Source: Streptomyces sp. NBC_00091
GTDB lineage: Bacteria; Actinomycetota; Actinomycetes; Streptomycetales; Streptomycetaceae
NCBI RefSeq assembly: GCF_026343185.1
Contig: NZ_JAPEMA010000001.1
Location: forward strand, 3,472,001 to 3,536,000
Length of the DNA: 64,000 nucleotides
Direction: 5' to 3'
Shown here: positions 18,050 through 26,869 of the stretch, one piece after another
Layout of the letters: every line of letters begins with the position of its first letter
How positions within the stretch are numbered: the stretch's first letter is position 1
Position numbers and translations under genes: made by a program
The notes under the pieces: generated by a model
The model's input: only the letters and a program-made list of their open reading frames with translations
Database searches by the model: none
Told to the model about the DNA's origin: nothing

Positions 18050-19570
18050 TCAGTTCATGTCACCCATGAGCACGTTGACCTTCTTGCGGTACATGTAGAT
18101 CGCGAGACCAGCGAGCACAGCGGCGGCCGCCTGGAAGAGGATCACGCCCACGCCGTCCAGCTTCACCTCGGCCAGGCCGAGCAGACCGGTGACGCAGTCA
18201 CCGGCGGTGACGGCGAGGAACCACACGCCCATCATCTGGGAGGAGTACTTCTGCGGCGCCATCTTCGTGGTGACCGACAGGCCGACCGGAGACAGGCACA
18301 GCTCGGCGAGGGTGTGCATCAGGAAGATCAGCACCAGCCACCACATGGTGACCTTGGTGTCGTTGCCGGCGGTCTGGTTCAGCGGAAGGGCGAACACGAA
18401 GAACGAGGCGCCGACGATGACCAGGGCCACCGAGAACTTCACGATGGTGCTGGGCTCGCGGTTGCGGCGGGCCAGGGCCAACCACGCGGCGGCGAAGATC
18501 GGGGCCAGGGCCACCACGAAGGCCGGGTTCAGCGACTGGAAGATGACGGTCGGGACTTCCCAGCCGAACAGGCTGCGCTCGGAGTTCTTGTCGCCGAACA
18601 GCGACAGGGTCGAACCGCCCTGGTCGTAGATCATCCAGAAGACGGCGGCGGCCACGAAGAACCAGATGTAGGCGCTCATCTTGGTCTGCTCGCCCGGGGT
18701 CAGGTCCTTGTCGCGCTTGATGCGGACGAGAACGGCGACCGGGATGATCAGACCGACGATGGTGATCGGGTACAGCGCCCACTTGATCGTGAACATGTCG
18801 GCCATGGTCACGGCGGTGTAGAACACGGCGATGACAGCCAGGACCGCGAGGGCCTTGACGATCACGGCCTTGCGCTCGGCCGGGCTCAGCGGGTTCGGGA
18901 CGAGGCTGCTCTTCGGGTCCAGCGTGCGGCCGGCGAGCAGGTAGACCGCGAGGCCGATGCCCATGCCGACGGCGGCGAGCGCGAAGCCGAGGTGCCAGTT
19001 CACGAGCTCGCCGACCATGCCGATGCCGACCGGGGCGAGGAGGGCACCCATGTTGATGCCGATGTAGAAGATCGTGAAGCCGCTGTCGCGGCGCGGGTCG
19101 TCCACACCCTTGTACAGGTGGCCGACCATCGTGGAGATGTTGGCCTTCAGCAGACCGGAGCCGACCGCGACCAGCAGCAGACCGATGAAGAACGAGATCT
19201 GGCCGGGCAGCGCGAGCGCCAGGTGGCCCGCCATGATCACGCCGCCGGCGATGGCGACGGTCTTGCGGGCGCCCCAGACGCGGTCGCCGAACCAGCCGCC
19301 GGGCAGGGCCATGAGGTAGACCAGCGCCACGTACACGGAGTAGATCGCCGTGGCCGTCGCCGCGGTGAAGCCGAGGCCTCCGCCCTGGCTGCCGGTCGCG
19401 GCGTCGACACCGCCGGAGACCAGGTACAGAACGAGAAGTGCGCGCATGCCGTAGTAGGAGAAGCGCTCCCACATCTCGGTCATGAACAGAGTGGCCAGGC
19501 CACGGGGGTGGCCGAAGAAGGTCTTTTCGGCGCCCGGGGACGCCGAGTCCTTCGTCAGGCTGGAAGCCAT
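18050..19570 (-). CDS. Proton-dependent oligopeptide transporter (POT/PTR family)
   Basis: Inner-membrane symporter of 506 residues importing di- and tripeptides with protons. The N-terminus contains the PTR signature TEMWERFSYYGMRALL with the ExxER motif. About 14 hydrophobic helices follow, and GGWFGDRVWGARKT is the conserved loop after helix 3. FYIGINMGALLAP matches the second PTR signature. The ATG at 19570 has AAGGAT 5-6 nt upstream, and MASSLTKDSA is a sensible cytoplasmic start; a longer frame to 19768 lacks support. It ends at the shared terminator and is divergent from the two-component genes. Peptide uptake near the dipeptidase genes at 24-27 kb may be functionally related. Confidence 0.92.
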   Translation of the reverse strand: MASSLTKDSASPGAEKTFFGHPRGLATLFMTEMWERFSYYGMRALLVLYLVSGGVDAATGSQGGGLGFTAATATAIYSVYVALVYLMALPGGWFGDRVWGARKTVAIAGGVIMAGHLALALPGQISFFIGLLLVAVGSGLLKANISTMVGHLYKGVDDPRRDSGFTIFYIGINMGALLAPVGIGMVGELVNWHLGFALAAVGMGIGLAVYLLAGRTLDPKSSLVPNPLSPAERKAVIVKALAVLAVIAVFYTAVTMADMFTIKWALYPITIVGLIIPVAVLVRIKRDKDLTPGEQTKMSAYIWFFVAAAVFWMIYDQGGSTLSLFGDKNSERSLFGWEVPTVIFQSLNPAFVVALAPIFAAAWLALARRNREPSTIVKFSVALVIVGASFFVFALPLNQTAGNDTKVTMWWLVLIFLMHTLAELCLSPVGLSVTTKMAPQKYSSQMMGVWFLAVTAGDCVTGLLGLAEVKLDGVGVILFQAAAAVLAGLAIYMYRKKVNVLMGDMN

Positions 19571-20046
19571 GGTCGATCCTTGCTTGCTCGGGACGCTCGG
19601 CTTCGTGAGCTCTACAGCGCCCGGTGGGGGGTGGCCGGCACCGGCGTCGCATGTCCCACCCCACGCCCAGGGTCTCTTCCCCGGTATGCCGGGGGCTGAA
19701 AGGACATTCGTCGCCGGGATCCACGCCCTTTGCGCATCTTCGCGCCAAGGGCCCGGCCCATAGGTCATTCACTGTCATCTGGGCCGGATCAAGCCGAACC
19801 GACCAGAGCAGAATTTGAGGTCTTGGGCGCGTTTTTCGGCACAAAGATCCCCGGGGTATTGCATAAGGCGTCTCGCCACCATACGACAGGACACTGCGCC
19901 ATACGGAAGGACTTGAGAGATGGATCACAGGCTTCCAGGGAACCGATTCAGCATATTCGAAGGCCGGTAGTAGTTCATAAGCCCAGTTCGAGAGGGGTGT
20001 GCGGGCAAGGGCCTCCTTTCAGCCGCCGCGGACTACCATCACCCAC
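19571..20046. other. 476-bp divergent intergenic region, POT transporter / response regulator
   Basis: It should hold both promoters. It is less GC-rich than the flanking genes, especially 19750-19980. I see no convincing -35/-10 pair, no strong dyad and no small gene, and open frames here lack coding bias. A long 5' leader for the transporter is possible. Confidence 0.4.
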
Positions 20047-20724
20047 ATGACGCGTGTACTGCTCGCCGAGGACGACGCATCCATCTCGGAACCCCTGGCC
20101 CGCGCCCTGCGCCGGGAGGGGTACGAGGTCGAGGTCCGGGAGGACGGCCCCACCGCCCTGGACGCCGGACTGCAGGGCGGCGTCGACCTCGTCGTCCTGG
20201 ATCTGGGCCTGCCCGGCATGGACGGCCTGGAGGTGGCCCGCCGCCTGCGCGCCGAAGGCCACGGCTTCCCGATCCTGGTCCTCACCGCCCGTGCCGACGA
20301 GGTCGACACGGTGGTCGGCCTGGACGCCGGCGCCGACGACTACGTGACCAAGCCCTTCCGGCTCGCCGAGCTGCTCGCCCGCGTCCGGGCCCTGCTGCGG
20401 CGCGGCGCCACCGAGGCCAGCCAGGCCCCCGCCACCCACGGCGTGCGCATCGACGTCGAGTCGCACCGCGCCTGGATGGGCGAGGAGGAGCTCCAGCTCA
20501 CCGCGAAGGAGTTCGACCTGCTGCGCGTCCTGGTCCGGGACGCCGGCCGGGTCGTCACCCGCGACCAGCTGATGCGCGAGGTCTGGGACACCACCTGGTG
20601 GTCCTCCACCAAGACCCTCGACATGCACATCTCCTGGCTGCGCAAGAAGCTGGGCGACGACGCCGCGAACCCCCGCTACATCGCCACCGTCCGTGGCGTC
20701 GGCTTCCGCTTCGAGAAGAGCTGA
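20047..20724 (+). CDS. OmpR-family response regulator
   Basis: 225 residues: a receiver domain (1-120) with acidic pocket E8-D9-D10, phosphoacceptor D52 in VVLDLGLPGMDG, and TKPF near 101, then a winged-helix trans_reg_C domain (about 130-225) ending in the usual YIATVRGVGFRFE. The ATG at 20047 gives a standard receiver start; upstream in-frame codons are not supported. The histidine kinase starts 38 bp downstream on the same strand. The pair is a typical Streptomyces two-component system. The signal is unknown, and no obvious target gene lies in the operon. Confidence 0.93.
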   Translation: MTRVLLAEDDASISEPLARALRREGYEVEVREDGPTALDAGLQGGVDLVVLDLGLPGMDGLEVARRLRAEGHGFPILVLTARADEVDTVVGLDAGADDYVTKPFRLAELLARVRALLRRGATEASQAPATHGVRIDVESHRAWMGEEELQLTAKEFDLLRVLVRDAGRVVTRDQLMREVWDTTWWSSTKTLDMHISWLRKKLGDDAANPRYIATVRGVGFRFEKS

Positions 20725-20762
20725 CCCGCTCCCGGAGCATCCGCTAGGGCATCCTCTAAGGC

Positions 20763-22028
20763 ATGCGCCGCCGCCTCATCAATTCCACGCTCGCCGTGGT
20801 GCTCGTCGTGATCGCCGTGTTCGGGGTCTCCCTCGTGATCGTGGAGACCCGGACCATCACCAGCAGCGCCCAGGACCGGATCGGGTCCGAGGCGCTGCGG
20901 CTGCTGGGCATCGTCGAGGCGGACGTCCTGGAGCACAAGCCGGTCGACGCGGGCGCGATCGCCGAGCAGCTCGACCTCGGCACGTACGCCCGTGTCACCG
21001 TCGCCGGACGGCCGCCCGTCGAGATCGGCGACCGGATCGACGACAGCGTCATCCGGGGCACCGCGCGCGGTGAGCAGGGCGTGCTGGTGGTGGTCGAGGA
21101 GTCCCGCTCCACGGTCACCAGGGAGGTCGGGCGCACCCTGGCGGTGGTCGGCGCGGTGGCGCTGCTGGCCGTCGTGGCGGCCGTACTGCTCGCCGTACGC
21201 CAGGCCAACCGGCTGGCCTCCCCGCTCACCGACCTCGCCGAGACCGCCGAGCGGCTGGGATCGGGCGACCCGCGGCCCCGGCACAAGCGGTACGGGGTCC
21301 CCGAGCTGGACCGGGTCGCCGACGTACTGGACTCCAGCGCCGAGCGGATCGCCCGCATGCTGACCGCCGAGCGGCGCCTGGCCGCCGACGCCTCCCACCA
21401 GCTGCGGACCCCGCTCACCGCCCTGTCGATGCGGCTCGAGGAGATCACGGTCACCGACGACCTGGAGACCGTACGGGAGGAGGCGACCATCGCCCTCACC
21501 CAGGTGGAGCGGCTCACGGACGTGGTGCAGCGGCTGCTGACGAACTCGCGGGACCCGCGGACCGGCTCGGCGGTCCCCTTCGACCTGGACGAGGTCGTCA
21601 AGCAGCAGGTGGAGGAGTGGCGGCCGGCCTACCGCAGCGCCGGGCGGGCCATCGTCCGCTCCGGGAAGACAGGCATGCGGGCCGTCGGCACCCCGGGGGC
21701 CGTCTCCCAGGTCCTGGCGACCCTCGTGGAGAACGCCCTCATGCACGGCGGCGGCACCGTCGCCCTGCGCACCCGCGTGACCGGCAACCAGGCCGTACTG
21801 GAGGTGACGGACGAGGGCCCGGGCGTCCCGCCCGACCTCGGCAACCGGATCTTCGAGCGGGCCATCAGCGGCCGCAACTCCACCGGGATCGGCCTGGCCG
21901 TCGCCCGGGACCTCGCGGAAGCCGACGGCGGCCGCCTGGAACTGCTCCAGGGCCAGCCGCCGGTGTTCGCACTGTTCCTCAGCCGTACCGCCCCGGAACG
22001 GACGGAGCCGGAGCGGACGGTGCGGTAG
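20763..22028 (+). CDS. Sensor histidine kinase
   Basis: 421 residues. TM1 at about 7-27, a short extracytoplasmic sensor (about 28-122), TM2 at about 123-147, HAMP linker (SPLTDLAETAERLGSGD), HisKA with phosphoacceptor His212 in DASHQLRTPLTAL, then the ATPase domain: N-box LVENALMHG, G1 DEGPGVP and G2 STGIGLAVARDLAEADGG. It should phosphorylate the regulator encoded just upstream. The extracytoplasmic loop of about 95 residues has no recognised domain. It ends 21 bp from the convergent GtrA-like gene. Confidence 0.93.
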   Translation: MRRRLINSTLAVVLVVIAVFGVSLVIVETRTITSSAQDRIGSEALRLLGIVEADVLEHKPVDAGAIAEQLDLGTYARVTVAGRPPVEIGDRIDDSVIRGTARGEQGVLVVVEESRSTVTREVGRTLAVVGAVALLAVVAAVLLAVRQANRLASPLTDLAETAERLGSGDPRPRHKRYGVPELDRVADVLDSSAERIARMLTAERRLAADASHQLRTPLTALSMRLEEITVTDDLETVREEATIALTQVERLTDVVQRLLTNSRDPRTGSAVPFDLDEVVKQQVEEWRPAYRSAGRAIVRSGKTGMRAVGTPGAVSQVLATLVENALMHGGGTVALRTRVTGNQAVLEVTDEGPGVPPDLGNRIFERAISGRNSTGIGLAVARDLAEADGGRLELLQGQPPVFALFLSRTAPERTEPERTVR

Positions 22029-22049
22029 GGGCCTACCCGGCCCTGCGTC

Positions 22050-22577
22050 CTACTGGCCCGCGGGCTCGGGGGTGAGGGGAGCGGCGGGCGCCTCGTGCCC
22101 GTCGCGCTGCTCGACGACCAGCGAGGGCGCGGCCGGCGTGGGCAGGGCCTTGAAGACCCAGCTCCGGTAGGACCAGAAGCGGAAGACGGTCGCCACCGCC
22201 ATGCCGAGGAACTTGAAGACGTTGTTCTGCAGCGAGCTGTCGAAGCCGAAGCCGTACGTGGCCACGTAGAGCACACCGCTCTCGATGACCATGCCGATGA
22301 CGCTGAACAGGACGAAGAGCAGCATCTCGCGACGGCGGCTGCCGAGGTCGCGGTCACGGTAGGTGAAGTACCGGAACCCCACGTAGTTGGTGACGATCGC
22401 CACCACGATGGCTATGACGTTCGCGCGCACGGTCTGCAGATCGGTCGTGCTGCGCAGCAGGTTGAAGACACCGAAGTTGACGAGGACGCCCGCTCCGCCG
22501 ACCGCTCCGAACTTGACGACCTCCCGGGCCAGACCGCGGAAGCGCTCGGACAGCGGTACTGCGTTCGGCGTGCTCAT
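22050..22577 (-). CDS. GtrA-family membrane protein
   Basis: 175 residues, four predicted helices: FGAVGGAGVLVNFGVFNLL, ANVIAIVVAIVTNYVGFRYF, LLFVLFSVIGMVIESGVLY and a C-terminal FLGMAVATVFRFWSYRSWVF. GtrA proteins are thought to flip or position polyprenyl-phosphate-linked sugars. The R-FWSYRSWVF end is typical. The ATG at 22577 (MSTPNAVPLSERFR) is preferred over the upstream extension. It faces purK divergently and the kinase convergently. Given the mannosyl and other glycosyltransferases downstream, a lipid-linked sugar role is reasonable but not shown. Confidence 0.85.
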   Translation of the reverse strand: MSTPNAVPLSERFRGLAREVVKFGAVGGAGVLVNFGVFNLLRSTTDLQTVRANVIAIVVAIVTNYVGFRYFTYRDRDLGSRRREMLLFVLFSVIGMVIESGVLYVATYGFGFDSSLQNNVFKFLGMAVATVFRFWSYRSWVFKALPTPAAPSLVVEQRDGHEAPAAPLTPEPAGQ

Positions 22578-22785
22578 GTGATGGTTCAGTCCCTGTCCGT
22601 CGTCGTCGCCCACGGCGGGGCGTCACCCGATCTCGTCAACCCCACCATGCTAAGTGTCCTCCGCTGCGGCCGTCTGCGCCTCGGCACCCCGTGCGACGCA
22701 CGGCACACGCGCCCGCGGACCCCGTCGGCGAGTCCGCGCCAGGGCCACGTCCGAATGGCGGAATACCGGCGGATACCCTGGAGGC

Positions 22786-23925
22786 GTGACGTTCCCGGTA
22801 GTCGGCATGGTCGGCGGCGGACAGCTCGCCCGCATGACCCACGAGGCGGGTATCCCCCTCGGCATCAGATTCAAGATCCTCAGTGACACCCCACAGGACT
22901 CGGCGGCCCAGGTCGTGAGCGACGTCGTCATCGGCGACTATCGCGATCTGGAGACGTTGCGCGCCTTCGCGCGCGGCTGCGATGTGATCACTTTCGACCA
23001 CGAGCACGTGCCCATCGAGCACCTCCGGGCCCTGGAAGCGGACGGCATCCCCGTCCGCCCGGGGCCCGACGCGTTGATGCACGCCGCCGACAAGGGGGTG
23101 ATGCGCGCGAAGCTCGACGAGATCGGCGCCCCGAGCCCCCGCCACCGGATCGTGAGCGATCCGGCGGACGCGGCGGCCTTCGCGGACGAGGTCGGCGGGT
23201 TCCCCGTCATCCTCAAGACGGTGCGCGGCGGGTACGACGGCAAGGGCGTGTGGTTCGTCCGCACCCCCGAGGACGCGGAGCTCCCCTTCAGGGCGGGCGT
23301 CCCGGTCCTCGCCGAAGAGAAGGTGGACTACGTCCGCGAGCTCGCGGCCAACATCGTCCGCTCCCCGCACGGCCAGGCGGTGGCCTACCCCGTCGTCGAG
23401 TCCATCCAGGTGGACGGGGTCTGCGACACGGTGATCGCCCCCGCTCCCAACCTCTCCGAGGCCCTCGCCGGCGAGGCCCAGGCCCTGGCCCTGCGCATCG
23501 CCAAGGAGCTCGACGTGACCGGCCACCTGGCCGTGGAGCTGTTCGAGACCACCGACGGCCGCATCCTCGTCAACGAACTGGCCATGCGCCCGCACAACAG
23601 CGGCCACTGGACCCAGGACGGCGCCGTCACCTCCCAGTTCGCCAACCACGTCCGCGCGGTCCTGGACCTCCCCCTGGGCGACCCGCGCCCCCGGGCCCGC
23701 TGGACGGTCATGGCCAACGTGCTCGGCGGGGACTACCCCGACATGTACGCGGCGTACCTGCACTGCATGGCCCACGACCCGCAGGTGAAGATCCACATGT
23801 ACGGCAAGGACGTGAAACACGGCCGCAAGGTCGGCCACGTCAACACCTACGGCGACGACCTTGACGATGTGCTGGAGCGCGCACGTCACGCAGCCGGCTA
23901 CCTCAGAGGAACGATCACAGAATGA
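22786..23925 (+). CDS. purK: 5-(Carboxyamino)imidazole ribonucleotide synthase
   Basis: ATP-grasp enzyme of 379 residues making N5-CAIR from AIR, bicarbonate and ATP in purine synthesis. It begins [13 protein letters not shown] (nucleotide-fold start), with [22 protein letters not shown] (ATP-grasp loop), LAEEKVDY, the metal-binding [26 protein letters not shown], and a C-terminal AYLHCM/KVGHVN region. The GTG at 22786 has GGAGG only one base away, which is too close for normal initiation. A TACCCT element 6 nt upstream (22774-22779) would place the transcript start on the GTG itself, so a leaderless mRNA is likely. The ATGA overlap with purE shows coupling. Confidence 0.95.
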   Translation: MTFPVVGMVGGGQLARMTHEAGIPLGIRFKILSDTPQDSAAQVVSDVVIGDYRDLETLRAFARGCDVITFDHEHVPIEHLRALEADGIPVRPGPDALMHAADKGVMRAKLDEIGAPSPRHRIVSDPADAAAFADEVGGFPVILKTVRGGYDGKGVWFVRTPEDAELPFRAGVPVLAEEKVDYVRELAANIVRSPHGQAVAYPVVESIQVDGVCDTVIAPAPNLSEALAGEAQALALRIAKELDVTGHLAVELFETTDGRILVNELAMRPHNSGHWTQDGAVTSQFANHVRAVLDLPLGDPRPRARWTVMANVLGGDYPDMYAAYLHCMAHDPQVKIHMYGKDVKHGRKVGHVNTYGDDLDDVLERARHAAGYLRGTITE

Positions 23926-24449
23926 GCACCTCTCCCGTCGTAGGCATCGTCATGGGATCCGACTCCGACTGGCCGGTCATGGAGGCCGCGGCCCAGGCGC
24001 TGGACGAGTTCGAGATCCCCTACGAGGTCGACGTCGTCTCCGCCCACCGGATGCCGCGCGAGATGGTCGCGTACGGCGAGCGGGCCGCCGGGCGCGGCCT
24101 GAAGGCGATCATCGCGGGCGCGGGCGGAGCCGCCCACCTGCCCGGGATGCTCGCCTCCGTCACCCCGCTGCCCGTGATCGGGGTGCCGGTGCCGCTGAAG
24201 TACCTCGACGGCATGGACTCGCTGCTGTCGATCGTGCAGATGCCCGCCGGGGTTCCCGTCGCCACCGTCTCCGTCGCCGGAGCGCGCAACGCGGGCCTGC
24301 TGGCCGTACGGATGCTGGCCGCCCACGACGAGGAGCTGCTGGCCCGGATGCGGGACTTCCAGCAGGAGCTGAACGACCAGGCCACCGAGAAGGGCAAGCG
24401 GCTGCGTACGAAGGTCGCGGGCGCGGACTCCTTCGGATTCGGCAAGTGA
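23922..24449 (+). CDS. purE: N5-carboxyaminoimidazole ribonucleotide mutase
   Basis: Class I PurE of 175 residues, converting N5-CAIR to CAIR, the step after PurK. Signature: [10 protein letters not shown] near the N-terminus, SAHRMPREM with the catalytic His, [11 protein letters not shown] and [32 protein letters not shown] core segments. The length is normal. The start overlaps the purK stop by 4 nt, and its own stop overlaps the dipeptidase GTG, so three genes are translationally coupled. Confidence 0.96.
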   Translation: MSTSPVVGIVMGSDSDWPVMEAAAQALDEFEIPYEVDVVSAHRMPREMVAYGERAAGRGLKAIIAGAGGAAHLPGMLASVTPLPVIGVPVPLKYLDGMDSLLSIVQMPAGVPVATVSVAGARNAGLLAVRMLAAHDEELLARMRDFQQELNDQATEKGKRLRTKVAGADSFGFGK

Positions 24450-25627
24450 GCGCGGCGGACCTGCTGGGGCAGGCCCGGGAGCTGCTCGCCCAGTACCCCG
24501 TCGTCGACGGCCACAACGACCTGCCCTGGGCGCTGCGCCAGCAGGTCCGCTACGACCTCGACCGGCGGGACATCGCCGGCGACCAGTCGGACCACCTGCA
24601 CACCGACATCCCCCGGCTGCGCGCCGGCGGGGTCGGCGCGCAGTTCTGGTCCGTCTACGTGCGCTCTGACTACACGGGCGACGAGGCGGTCAGCGCCACG
24701 CTGGAACAGATCGACGTCGTCGACCAGCTGATCACCCGTTACCCGGGCTCGCTGGTGCGCGCGCTGACGGCCGACGACATGGAGGCGGCCCGCGCCGACG
24801 GCCGGATCGCCTCGCTGATGGGCGCCGAGGGCGGCCACTCCATCAACAACTCGCTGGCCACCCTGCGCGCCCTGCACCAGCTGGGCGTGCGGTACATGAC
24901 GCTCACGCACAACGACACCATCGACTGGGCGGACTCGGCGACCGACGAGCCCCGGCACGGCGGTCTCACGGACTTCGGCCGTGAGGTCGTGCGCGAGATG
25001 AACCGCATCGGCATGCTCGTGGACCTCTCGCACGTCGCCCCGACGACGATGCGCGACGCCCTCGACGTCTCGGACGCGCCGGTGATCTTCTCGCACTCCT
25101 CGGCGCGCGCGGTGTGCGACCACCCGCGCAACGTCCCCGACGACGTGCTGGAGCGGCTCGCGGCCAACGGCGGGGTGGCGATGGCCACTTTCGTGCCGAA
25201 GTTCATCCTGCCCGCGGCCGTCGAGTGGACCCTGGCGGCGGACGAGAACCTGCGCGCGCACGGCCTCCACCACCTCGACACCACCCCCGAGGCGATGGCC
25301 CTGCACCGGGAGTTCGAGGCGGCGCGCCCGCGCCCGGTGGCCACCGCGGCCACCGTCGCCGACCACCTGGACCACATGCGCGAGGTGGCCGGCGTCGACC
25401 ACATCGGCATCGGCGGGGACTTCGACGGCACCGCCTTCACCCCCTCCGGTCTGGACGACGTGTCGGGCTACCCGAACCTGATCGCGGAGCTGCTCGGGCG
25501 CGGCTGGTCGCGCGCCGACCTGGCCAAGCTCACCTGGTCCAACGCGGTACGGGTGCTGCGCGACGCGGAATCGGCCGCCCGGGAGCTCTCGGCGACCCGG
25601 GGCCCGTCCAACGCCTGCCTCCTCTGA
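24446..25627 (+). CDS. Membrane-dipeptidase-family (M19) amidohydrolase, active form
   Basis: 393 residues, zinc dipeptidase of the renal dipeptidase family. Metal ligands are intact: H23 and D25 in DGHNDLPW, Glu in MGAEGGHS, His in DLSH and His in FSHSS; GGDFDG supplies the substrate/catalytic Asp. I recall that the S. coelicolor counterpart (Sco3058) was structurally characterised as the closest bacterial relative of human renal dipeptidase, cleaving L-Xaa-D-Xaa dipeptides. No signal peptide is visible, so it is probably cytoplasmic. The GTG overlaps the purE stop. The link to purine synthesis is unexplained; cell-wall dipeptide salvage is the likely role. Confidence 0.93.
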   Translation: MSAADLLGQARELLAQYPVVDGHNDLPWALRQQVRYDLDRRDIAGDQSDHLHTDIPRLRAGGVGAQFWSVYVRSDYTGDEAVSATLEQIDVVDQLITRYPGSLVRALTADDMEAARADGRIASLMGAEGGHSINNSLATLRALHQLGVRYMTLTHNDTIDWADSATDEPRHGGLTDFGREVVREMNRIGMLVDLSHVAPTTMRDALDVSDAPVIFSHSSARAVCDHPRNVPDDVLERLAANGGVAMATFVPKFILPAAVEWTLAADENLRAHGLHHLDTTPEAMALHREFEAARPRPVATAATVADHLDHMREVAGVDHIGIGGDFDGTAFTPSGLDDVSGYPNLIAELLGRGWSRADLAKLTWSNAVRVLRDAESAARELSATRGPSNACLL

Positions 25628-25660
25628 CGGTACCGGCGTCCGGGGCCGGGGGCCGGGGGC

Positions 25661-25700
25661 GGTCCGGGGGTGCGCCCCCCGGAGACCCCGCCCCCGGACC
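25661..25700 (+). terminator. Candidate terminator of the purK-purE-dipeptidase operon
   Basis: GGTCCGGGGG (25661-25670) and CCCCCGGACC (25691-25700) form a perfect 10-bp stem. A smaller GGGGG/CCCCC hairpin lies inside the 20-nt loop. It is 34 bp past the dipeptidase stop. Confidence 0.5.
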
Positions 25701-25801
25701 GGGTCACCACCCGAACGCCACATCCGCCGGGCGGCCCCGGCGACCCACGTGTCACGGTGGCAGCATCTCTCCCTGCTGCCGCCGAGACCGGAGCCAACGC
25801 C

Positions 25802-26869
25802 ATGGCCGACCTGCAGGATGAACCCCACTCCGTGGGCGTCGGAGCCGAAGACGTCCCCGCCCCCACCATGGTGGGCGGCGCCCTGGACCGGGCAGCCGCG
25901 CTGCTCGCCGTCCATCCCGTCGCGGACGGGTGCAACACCCTCGTCTGGACCCTGCGCCAGAGCCCGTACCACGACATCGACACCCCGGACAGCGAAGTCG
26001 ACACCGACATCCCCCGGCTGCGGGCGGGGGGAGTGGGCGCCCAGTTCTGGACGCTGCTCGTACCCCCGGGCCGCCCGCGCGGGACGGGCGCCGCCGACCA
26101 GGTGGTGTCCGACACCCTCGAACAGATCGACGTGGCGCGGTCCCTGATGCGCCGCTACTGCGACAGCCTGTGCCTCGCACTGAGCGCCGACGACATGGCC
26201 GACGCCCGCAACCGGGGCCGGATCGCCTCGTTCCTGGGCCCCGTGCCCGGGAGCACGCTCACCGATTCCCTCGGCGCGCTGCGCGCGTTCCACGCGCTGG
26301 GCGTACGGATCCTCGCGCCGGCTGGTGCCCCCTGGGCCGACGAGGGGCTGACGGCCTTCGGCCACGAGGTGGTCAAGGAGGTCAACCGGCTGGCGATGCT
26401 GCTGGACCTGACGGGCTGCTCGCCGGCCGCGGCCTGCCAGCTCGCGGCGGCCTCCAAGGCACCGGTGATCATCTCGAACACCGGGGCGACCGCGCTCAAC
26501 CCGCATCCGGGGAACGTCACCGACGAGGTGCTCCTCGCGCTACGGGCGGCGAACGGGCTGGCGATGGTCACCTTCGACACCGCGCGGACGGGGGACTCCC
26601 TGCACGCGGTGGCCGACCACGTGGAGCACGTACGGGCCCTCGCGGGCCCGGAGGGCGTGGGGCTGGGCGCCACCTTCGGCGCCGAGCGGGGAAGTCCGAG
26701 GCCGGCCGGCCTGGCGGATCCCTCGGGCTACCCGTACCTGATCGCGGAACTGCTGGAGCGGGGCTGGTCGGAAGCCGACCTGGCCCTGCTGACCTGGGGC
26801 AATGCCCAGCGGGTGTTGCGCGACGCGGAGTTCACGGCCCGCGCCGCCCAGCACCGCAGAGCTCCCTAA
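25802..26869 (+). CDS. M19 dipeptidase paralogue lacking the metal-binding residues (probable pseudoenzyme)
   Basis: 355 residues, clearly related to the preceding dipeptidase along its whole length ([46 protein letters not shown]). Every metal ligand is replaced: HND becomes CNT (C44, T46), EGGH becomes GPVPG, DLSH becomes DLTG, SHSS becomes SNTG and GGDFDG becomes GATFGAE. The fold and the C-terminal signature stay intact, and the frame is open, so it is not a decayed gene but a likely non-catalytic protein. It may bind a dipeptide or regulate its active neighbour. ATG 25802 with GGAG upstream. Its stop overlaps that of the convergent GT87 gene. Confidence 0.85.
   Translation: MADLQDEPHSVGVGAEDVPAPTMVGGALDRAAALLAVHPVADGCNTLVWTLRQSPYHDIDTPDSEVDTDIPRLRAGGVGAQFWTLLVPPGRPRGTGAADQVVSDTLEQIDVARSLMRRYCDSLCLALSADDMADARNRGRIASFLGPVPGSTLTDSLGALRAFHALGVRILAPAGAPWADEGLTAFGHEVVKEVNRLAMLLDLTGCSPAAACQLAAASKAPVIISNTGATALNPHPGNVTDEVLLALRAANGLAMVTFDTARTGDSLHAVADHVEHVRALAGPEGVGLGATFGAERGSPRPAGLADPSGYPYLIAELLERGWSEADLALLTWGNAQRVLRDAEFTARAAQHRRAP

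Noticed and set aside
19571..20046. Search for a riboswitch or small RNA in the transporter/regulator gap
   Set aside because: No known riboswitch core, stable hairpin or terminator pair recognised.
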